NCBI GenBank assembly: GCA_946894095.1
Contig: OX335645.2
Span: 23,211,001 to 23,275,000 of the forward strand
Direction: 5' to 3'
DNA length: 64,000 nucleotides
DNA from: Incurvaria masculella
Taxonomy: Eukaryota; Arthropoda; Insecta; Lepidoptera; Incurvariidae
A program made the position numbers and the translations under genes. This document shows, piece by piece, positions 57,104-64,000 of the stretch (position 1 is the first letter of the stretch; each line of letters begins with the position of its first letter). Under the pieces are notes generated by a model. That model did not search any database. It was not told the origin of the DNA and saw only the letters and a program-made list of their open reading frames with translations.

Positions 57104-57273
57104 TCGCGTCAGCCAAGATGCGACGGCCGTGGATATAAAAACGGAGTGTGGGAAGACCACGCGCCAGGTGGGACGACGACATCAAGTGCGTCGGCGGAAA
57201 GCAGTGGTTCCGCGCCGCTGAAAGCCAAAATTAGAGAGGCGTATGTCCAGCAGTGGACGCAAACACCCTGACT
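57104..57273 (+). pseudogene. LINE ORF2 extreme C-terminus, dead
   Basis: Read in one plus frame, GGAAGACCACGCGCC leads to GRPRARWDDDIKCVGGKQWF followed by RAAESQN and a stop; a shifted frame continues AYVQQWTQTP. This is the usual end of LINE proteins (GRP..RW.DDI...G..W.R.A..R..W....EAYVQQWT). Truncated and broken. Confidence 0.7.
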
Positions 57274-57405
57274 TTGATTTAATTTAATTTATTTATTCAT
57301 CTTCTGGTAGTCAAACTACACTAAGTCATGTCACAATTTGATTGATCCGCGGATTCGATCAACCAGTGAAGAAGAACCGGCAAAGAAATTTCACTGGTCC
57401 ATAAA
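57274..57405 (+). repeat. LINE 3' region-like sequence
   Basis: Follows the LINE fragment and includes GGTAGTCAAACTACACTAAG, which is shared with the inverted pair at 19.7 and 21.7 kb, and GATCCGCGGATTCGATCAACC. The 21.7-kb copy is in the same direction. Confidence 0.55.
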
Positions 57406-58382
57406 TTATTATTTTTTTTTGGCTTTCTTTCAGCCACATTAATTATATAACACGAGTATGAATTCATACCTAAATCCTACTGCCAAACTTACATTGGTAG
57501 AACGGTCTAAGGCAAAAAACTAAGAACTAAGAGGAAACAACAACCCACAATGTCACAAGTTTTAAATTATAAATTACTTAACCTAATAACCTTATAACAT
57601 TTTGTGAGTAGTGACTGACTGACGGTCAGATCAACAAAGATCCAGATTTGAATTGACTCATGTTAGATAGTAAAAAAAACGGCAAAGTGGGTCTAAAATA
57701 ATTCTCAAACTCTGTAATTTTGTATGGGCAGCGTAATTTTCGGGCGCTTGTTGTCTCCCCTATCCAATATACATGTGAACGCACACGAAACAATCACGGC
57801 AGGACACGTCCTTAGAACCTGCGCGAGCCCCCCCCCCCCCCCCCGCCTGCCACCGTCCCCGCCGACGCCTGCTGAGCCGCCGCCGCCAAACGGCGAAATT
57901 AGAATTCCTCTGCGCGTACGCACTTGTACCGACGTCATCGTGTTTTTAAAAAGTACACGCGATTTTACTTAAGCTCAAGATGGTAGCTTAATGGGTCCGA
58001 GAGAGGAGAAAACGGTGTTGCTGCGAAGTTTAATACACTATGTATTAGCTGGATTGCGGACTTTTATTGCATGCTACCAACCGAAATAGTCTGTTATACG
58101 AAATAGAGTACAATCACAAGCGCTTCTCCGATTCATTCACTTTTATTTGACTCTCAAAGTAAAAGACTTCAACGGTTGGTCGATTTTTGGGTTGGTAATG
58201 ATAACAATATATTGCATAAATGGATATTGACGGGTACTATCATTATATCATCCTAACACACCACACATTTATTTATTTATATTTTTATACTTATGCATAA
58301 TACTTTACACATATTCACCAATTCGTAAAATTTGGTTTCACAAAAAGCATAGAAAGTAAAAAAAATACACAAAAATATTAGT
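57406..58382. other. No gene recognised; poly-C and GC-rich block
   Basis: 57828-57844 is a run of 17 C, followed by a Pro-rich-looking plus frame that the run and CCGCCGCCG repeats create. A minus Gly-rich frame is its shadow. No splice evidence. Confidence 0.4.
57828..57844 (+). repeat. Poly-C run (17)
   Basis: Uninterrupted run of C. Its length is prone to sequencing and assembly error. Confidence 0.95.
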
Positions 58383-58480
58383 TACATTACTAGCACATGA
58401 GAACTCGGTGTATGGCTTCATTGAACAGGATAGAAAACACGGACAATTTTCATTGCCTTTTCTACCATCGAATTGATAAT
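58383..58480 (-). repeat. SINE body fragment
   Basis: Plus strand shows GCACATGAGAACTCGG, TTCATTGAACAGGATAG and ACACGGACAATTTTCATTGCC. The CATCCTAACACACCACACATTT near 58250 may be the rest of the same copy, split by about 115 bases. Confidence 0.65.
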
Positions 58481-59194
58481 TTATCTCTAATAAAAACCAT
58501 TCCTGAACGCGAAAAATGCACATTACAAATTATTTGTTACTATTTATTCTTTTAACTTCAAGCCAATTCAATCAAATATGTTTTCTTTGTAAAAAATATT
58601 TGATGTATTATTTTAAAACAATAGAGGAATTTGATGGTAAAGTATTATAAATCGAAGAATGGAATCGAAATTGAAAATTATTAAAAAAAATCAGGTTTTA
58701 TTAAATTAAAAACAATCGCTTAAATGTATTTAAGTCAAAAAATTTATTGAAGTTTTTTAAGAGAAAAAAAAAATGTATGTCAGTTTCGGTCACTCACCAC
58801 CATGGACCATCTCACCACCCACAACATAGGGATGCACGTGGTATGCCTGTACTGTTTACATGTATTCTATTAAATTACATTCAATGTTATTCTTTCCCCG
58901 GAATTATAGTTATAAACATCTTCAACTGTACACCTGAAACGATTAACTGTTTAGCGTTTATTCTGCTTTGTAGAGAGGGAACAAAGAAATGAATCGAGTA
59001 GAATCATATTAATTAGTTTAGTATGAAGACTATATTATCTGAGAATGAACATTGGACTCAAACTTTAATGGATATTTTATGAAACATCTGTCCTTAAAAA
59101 TGTATTTTTTATAGTGACAAGTAATTACTAGGCTTGACAACCGAAACATTGGTTAGGGTTTAGCCGAACTTTTCTTATTTTGGAAAAAATGACT
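58481..59194. other. No gene or repeat recognised
   Basis: AT-rich. The 81-codon plus frame at 58747-58992 is unrecognised. Confidence 0.35.
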
Positions 59195-59265
59195 GAAGTG
59201 GAGGACTGGAGACAAAAATTGGAGAATCGTTTGTCCAGCAGTGGACGCAAACACACTGACTGACT
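59195..59265 (+). repeat. LINE 3' end remnant
   Basis: CGTTTGTCCAGCAGTGGACGCAAACAC matches the GTATGTCCAGCAGTGGACGC segment at 57241, the end of the LINE frame, and is followed by a short ACTG run. Confidence 0.6.
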
Positions 59266-61227
59266 GAAGTGGTGACAGAAAATCATCCGCATAGCGGCAG
59301 CGTAGTTACGTTTTGGTGATAATACACTGCCGTTAGTGCCAGTTAGTCAGTTCACTTACGGATTCGGGATGCGCAATATCGATTATTTGTTGCAATAAAT
59401 GGCGTTCAGTGCAGTTTCAAAGTAAATATAAAACGCTTAAACCACCGAGCAACGGGCCTTTACAAGTTACAAGTCTTATAGAACGTCTGTTTGTGCCATG
59501 CGGCGAAGGAGCGCATGTGGATAAATATAGATTAAAATATAAAATAAGAAAACATACATCTTGGGATCTCAGTTTCGAGCAATGCTAAACATTCGTCACA
59601 AGCTAGTGCTAATGTGATACTTTAACAGTAAACATTTAATCCGTCCATATTGTTTTTTTATGTAACTGGACTTGGATGGCAACGGACAACATTTCATTAT
59701 GTTCACTGCTAGCGTTAATTTAGATTAGGTTACATTTAAAAAGGGTCGGTATATTTTTTTCATTATTTAATGCAATTATACTACAATCAAGAGTGATACA
59801 TGGTAATTTTATACATTTAATTAAACTGATTATTAAACTGATTTATTAAACTGAATCCAGACAACTGCGTAAGTCAACTAATTTCTCGGTTATGTAGATT
59901 CGAATCGGCACAATACTTTTACTATCTACTTCTATTCTTCTCAATACTCTGTCTAAACAAATGAAGTCCTCACAATTGGAGGCATGTCGACTCCACTGCC
60001 TTCGATGTGCGCGTCAGGTCGTTTGCCCTTATTGCGCCGGCAATTAAAAAGGTCCGCGGTTAGAATGTGGCTCCCGGAGCAAGCCTTGCGAATAAGTGGA
60101 GGTTTTTCTGTAACGATAATGGCTCACAAGGTTGACGCGTGCCTTCCATTGACGTCGTACAGTCACGGACACTGAAAAGTATACAGTTTGGACTTTGAAA
60201 TATTAAGAGCGAAACAAATAACTCGATAACAGGGTTCCCTGTCTTGTATGGCTTCCTTGAACGACTGGGTAAAGAGCTTTAGGTGATCAGAACAATAAAA
60301 ACATCGAATAAATCAAAAGATTCTACATAAGAAGTATTCCAATTTTAGAATTTGAAGACATGTAAGGGACTTAAAAATGTTTTTACGTATTTTAAAATTA
60401 AATAAGTATTCATTAGTAATGTTGTTTAATAAAACAAGTAATAAATTCGTTTTGTTTTATGAATCCTGACATTGAAATGTCAGAATTTACGAATACGACA
60501 TTGTACCGTTACAATATTAGCCTATTAGATTTGATTATATTTCACTACGGTGCCACCGAAAATCAACGTCTATCATGGGTCTATATTGTATTATAGCACA
60601 CGTAAGTAAAGTAGAATTAACATAAGATGTTAGTTGAAGTAGATATGGTAGATGACATCACATTCTACACACATGTAGGTCATATGTAATAAGCCAACAA
60701 TTCCCGTAATGTTTTCCGCAAACTTTCCACCGTGTTAAGTAAAAAGAAAATATCTGCTGATTTAGCTAAATGTCTACCAACTAAATGAGTCGTAACGCCG
60801 ATTCTTTGTTGCGCCGGTAAATGATTTAGTCACGCCATTGTCTGGGCAGAGCCTTCTGTTCGGGATGCCCGCCTTGCGGTCGTAGGCTTTGTTCCACTGC
60901 ATTTCCGCTACAGACTCAGATCAGTACGGGCCGCCTGCTCTGTGACGAATGCGAAAGTTAACTGTCCGTGAAAATTATCCCTAAGATGAAACGACTATAG
61001 TAAACGTTGTCTTAAGGGAGGACGTGATGACAGAATGAAGAAAGAAGAGAAATATATTGTATAAGTGAGATAAATTATTTATTTCAGACTCAGGATCCGT
61101 ATACACTACAATATACTTACAATTTCGACGTAATTTTACAGCAGTAAAAAGTTTAGTATTGTAAAGTGATACGCTGCATATATAGTAATAGCATAGATAA
61201 CAGATTAGTCGCGAGCATAGTTTTGAG
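59266..61227. other. No gene recognised
   Basis: Contains a short SINE tail remnant at 59650-59685 (ATGTAACTGGACTTGGATGGC). Other frames, including 63 codons at 59984-60175, are not recognised. Confidence 0.35.
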
Positions 61228-61642
61228 CGGCTCGTAGCCTAGTGGCGCGGGGACTGGCCTAGCGTACCATAGGTTCAATAGAGTTCAGTTCCTCGCCCCG
61301 ACATGCGCCACTTTCTATCTCTTTCTGAGTTCGATAAGTGTATTACGTCACGAATCCGAGTTGCTCCATGGTTCGGAATCCATGTAAAACTGTAAGTCCC
61401 CTTCCCCTACTGGTTGGTAGGGATTAAGCCAGACCGGGTTGGTACTATCGCATTTGATGAAAAGATGGTCGAAGCGGCAATGAAAAATTGTACCTGTTTT
61501 TAATCCGTGCGATGTAGCCGTGCTCATAAAGGGAAGGTTCTGGCATGGCTCCTAATTCCTTCGGGAATGTGGTGTATTGGGCTAATATCATAACGGTTAT
61601 TAGTGGTCATTAGCCATCTTTGTCAGGTTGCATAAAAAAAAT
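61228..61642 (+). mobile_element. Complete SINE with tRNA-like head, altered
   Basis: GAGCGGCTCGTAGCCTAGTGG (A box) at the start; the B-box region is disturbed by an insertion (AGGTTCAATAGAGTTCAG). The full body follows and ends GTCAGGTTGCATAAAAAAAATG. It is the only complete tRNA-headed copy on the plus strand. Confidence 0.8.
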
Positions 61643-61664
61643 GTGTTCCTGCTTGCTTCTATTT

Positions 61665-61870
61665 TATGTAGCATGACATATGGTTAATACTAAGCTTGCT
61701 GTCGTGATATAAGCGCCATGTCATGTAAGGGTTATTCTGATATAATACGGCTGCATTAAATTTGAGGGAAATCATAGATAATGTTAATGGGCTCTTCGAT
61801 CATGATTCAATCAATTCGATGGTACCGTCCAGAGCGGAATTACCTCTTCCATCTAGGTTACGTGCCCAAG
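61665..61870 (-). repeat. Old SINE copy, strongly diverged
   Basis: GCATGACATATGGTTAATACTAAG, then ATACGGCTGCATTAAATTTG, AATTCGATGGTACCG and CTTCCATCTAGG follow the body order as the plus strand shows it. Confidence 0.6.
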
Positions 61871-61957
61871 GTTGCTACTGACCTACAGCCACCATATTCC
61901 TTAGAAGCCATAAAAGGTACATGCACCTAGAAAGGTGTGAGATTAAAATCCTCAGAG

Positions 61958-62098
61958 ATTTTTTTTTGAGTAACTGAACATGGATGGCTCAATACTGCAC
62001 CCACTGTCTTCTGCAGCCCAACATAACATATTTCTGAAGACTGGACTCTCCCTTTAAGCACGGCTACATTGAACTGGATGGAAAACACGGACAATGTA
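61958..62098 (-). repeat. SINE 3' half
   Basis: TTGAGTAACTGAACATGGATGG to GGAAAACACGGACAATG. Sequence departs from the family exactly where an AATCTACGAA-type hairpin block begins. Confidence 0.7.
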
Positions 62099-62156
62099 TC
62101 TACGAAATCTAATTATATATTTCGTAGATTAGACATATCTGTTCTAATCTACGAAA
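62099..62156. repeat. Triple inverted motif with alternative hairpins
   Basis: TTTCGTAGATTAGA (62120-62133) and its exact reverse complement (62143-62156) form a 14-bp stem with a 9-base loop; ATCTACGAAAT just to the left can compete for pairing with the middle copy. Confidence 0.85.
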
Positions 62157-62239
62157 CATTAAATCTATTTATTCATACCAACTGTTATCCAAATCTGATT
62201 ATGGCTTATGGTTTAATTTTTTATTTTGCTTCTATATCA

Positions 62240-62404
62240 TTGGACACGGATGGCTAATACCAAACTGAAAGTCAGATATTAGCCTTATACAACACATGGG
62301 GACACCATGCCAGGACCTTCCTTATATTGCTCGGATGCATTGAACTGGATGGAAACACGGACAATGGTCATTGCCGCTTCGACCTTCGTTCATTCAATGC
62401 GATG
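62240..62404 (-). repeat. SINE 3' half, cut by a MITE
   Basis: GGACACGGATGGCTAATACC to CATTCAATGCGATGG; the body breaks off at 62404 where MITE sequence starts. Confidence 0.75.
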
Positions 62405-62660
62405 GGAAGGTGGCCCGTCCCGACGAGACTAACTCATTCGCGGGCACGGCACAAAATCGTTCTGTTGCTCTATGAAACTGTCTTTGTTCTAAAGAGAAAT
62501 ACAGTCTTCGTGATGACGAGGATGCTACATGTTCACAAAGCAAACAATGCGCGTAGTGTTTTATTTGGTTAGATTAGGTTAGTTACATTACAAAACGACT
62601 TATAGCTAAAAGTAAATTACGAATGCTGGTAGTCAAAAATGGAAAAAGACCTAAATTTTT
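62405..62660 (-). mobile_element. TTAA MITE (family M), copy 7, partial and diverged
   Basis: GAAGGTGGCCCGTCCCGACG, ACTAACTCATTCGCGGGCAC and ACGACTTATAGCTAAAAG mark the left half of the family. The right half is missing and the left TTAA is lost. Confidence 0.75.
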
Positions 62661-63566
62661 CCAAACCTGTAATTACCCGTTTACATTTCCATATCTACCG
62701 TATTAAAGTTAATCTTATGAAAAAACGTGTTGCATGACCAATAGTCTAACAATAGTAGTTTCACGGCCGAATCATGTTTGTAAAGTTTTCCACCTACTTT
62801 CATTGTAGAAAAAGATGTCACCATAGAAAGCAAAATTGACCATATACACCCTCTATAGGTCCTGCCCGCTCATAGAGGCAACATATTGAGCGCACGCGCA
62901 TGATCGATGCGCTCCGGACGAACTCGTGAAGATGAGATATGAGTCCGTTGACTGATCGCCGCACTGCGTGTGTCGCCTCGCACTCTTCACTATCTCTACG
63001 GTTGTTATCCTTTGCGTTATATTTTATATTTAGTTTTTTTTTATGTAAATCCCCCATCATAATTTCAACCTTTAAACTTCTATCTCTATTATCTATTTAT
63101 TATCGGTCCTTACTTGAAGAAAGAAAGAATTTTTTTATTTACCTGTATTTTGAAAATGTTTCAAAAGGTTGTTGGCTTAAACTATAGTATAAGTATGTAA
63201 TATATAATACTGGTAGAATAAAAAATATCTTAAAAAAGCTAAAGATAAAGAATTGGTACCTATACACATATATACCTTACGTAACATATAAATCGAATCT
63301 AGGCGCAGGATACGGCACCGTATTATTAAATACATTATCTAGTAGCGCTGATTTTAGCCGTTAATAAAAAAAAGAAATATTTGATTGAATATTTAAACTA
63401 CAAAATAAAAATTAAACTTTAAATAACTTAACAGGTATTTATGGTTACAGGTTGCACATTAGAGAAGGATATTATGAAATAATCATCTATTTGTGGGGGA
63501 ACTGCTTTGACGTTTTGATGTGATATGCGCTTGGCAAAATTGGAAGTCGAAACGCAAGCATTTATT

Positions 63567-63600
63567 CGGTATCGATATCGATATCGATAAATCGATACCG
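63567..63600. promoter_or_regulatory. Cluster of TATCGATA palindromes (DREF-site-like)
   Basis: Three overlapping TATCGATA units (63570-63577, 63576-63583, 63582-63589) and one AATCGATA (63590-63597). TATCGATA is the binding motif of the insect promoter factor DREF. No promoter is proven here; a simple palindromic microsatellite is the alternative. Confidence 0.4.
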
Positions 63601-63816
63601 GAACTTCGAGAAATAGCTACTTAAACGAAAATATCTTTGATTAATTCAAAATTCAAACCACGTTTACAATTTTATAATACTTCCAAGTCACAACTTCGCC
63701 TCAGGTTTAATTTGGTCATTGTCCTTGTATTTTGTAGATAGTTTAGTAAAGTATATTACCGATACTTCTTTGAATGTACATAAGTTACATATTTAAGGCT
63801 CCAACTGAGTCTAGCA

Positions 63817-63866
63817 TTCAGCAAACAAACGATAATGGGATCACCAAATATCGTTTGTTTGCTGAA
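63817..63866. repeat. Perfect 18-bp hairpin, 14-base loop
   Basis: TTCAGCAAACAAACGATA (63817-63834) and its exact reverse complement (63849-63866). The stem is shorter than a usual microRNA precursor. Confidence 0.85.
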
Positions 63867-64000
63867 GGATTCAGTTTACTTTAGGATGCATTTCTGTTTG
63901 CGCGTCAAAATCTATAAATATACATAGATATTATTATATTTTATAAGGACTATAAGAAACGCATTAAAACCACTTTAAGGTCATACACTAGATAATAGTC

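Larger units (their letters stand above)
62661..64000. other. No gene recognised; contains a TATCGATA cluster and a hairpin
   Basis: An 80-codon minus frame (63060-62818) and an 82-codon plus frame (62939-63187) overlap on opposite strands; neither is recognised. Confidence 0.35.

Noticed and set aside
57705..57972. Pro-rich plus frame and Gly-rich minus frame
   Set aside because: They arise from the poly-C run and CCG repeats; no splice or start context.
1..64000. CRISPR array, bacterial operons or phage genes
   Set aside because: No regularly spaced repeats with unique spacers were seen; the content is clearly that of an insect genome.

Overview
The window reads as intergenic or intronic DNA from a moth or butterfly (Lepidoptera). 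The evidence is AT-rich sequence, dispersed repeat families that I recognise as typical of lepidopteran genomes, insect-type TTAGG motifs, and SINEs built like the tRNA-headed and 5S-headed HaSE families described from Helicoverpa (recalled, not searched). I found no complete host protein-coding gene. Apart from the retrotransposon, nearly all open frames are short and unrecognised. A few GC-rich blocks with splice-like borders could be exons of a long gene, but none has a recognisable product.

The only intact coding unit is an 11.6-kb Ty3/gypsy-type LTR retrotransposon on the minus strand (35791-47409). It has two 1385-bp LTRs that I read as identical, a 4-bp target duplication (ATCT), a primer binding site, gag (45240-43897) and pol (protease, RT, RNase H, integrase; ends at 40328). 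Pol lies in the -1 frame relative to gag, and a canonical A AAA AAC slippery heptamer sits one codon before the gag stop. A 3.15-kb repeat-bearing non-coding tail separates pol from the 3' LTR; no env was seen. The element looks young and possibly still mobile. It sits inside an older TTAA-flanked MITE.

The rest is a layered mosaic of transposable elements. (1) A TTAA-targeting MITE of about 510-550 bp with GGTGGCCCAACCCG termini has at least seven copies; one landed in the TTAA of a hAT element's terminal inverted repeat, another was split by a SINE. (2) About two dozen SINE copies share one body but have different heads: tRNA-like (15.5, 50.3, 61.2 kb) or 5S rRNA-like (13.7, 21.2, 23.7, 28.0, 32.8 kb). 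(3) There are smaller fold-back MITEs, including one with a 9-bp target duplication that carries four TTAGG units. (4) Decayed retroelement ends include a Penelope-like fragment (9.7 kb), a CR1/Jockey-type C-terminus (22.7 kb), an RTE-type C-terminus (55.6 kb) and LINE 3' ends (57.1, 59.2 kb). (5) Several copies of two lepidopteran repeats carry (GGAC)n or (GTCT)n microsatellites.

Layout: 1-13 kb, sparse repeats, a GC-rich candidate exon near the left edge and fold-back MITEs; 13-34 kb, dense SINE/MITE nesting, a tRNA-Thr-like inverted repeat (30.85-31.02 kb) and the hAT/MITE nest; 35.5-47.7 kb, the LTR element in its host MITE; 47.7-64 kb, more SINEs, LINE ends, an 11-bp minisatellite, striking hairpins and a TATCGATA cluster near the right end. 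Coordinates of degenerate repeats are approximate; all family assignments are by eye.
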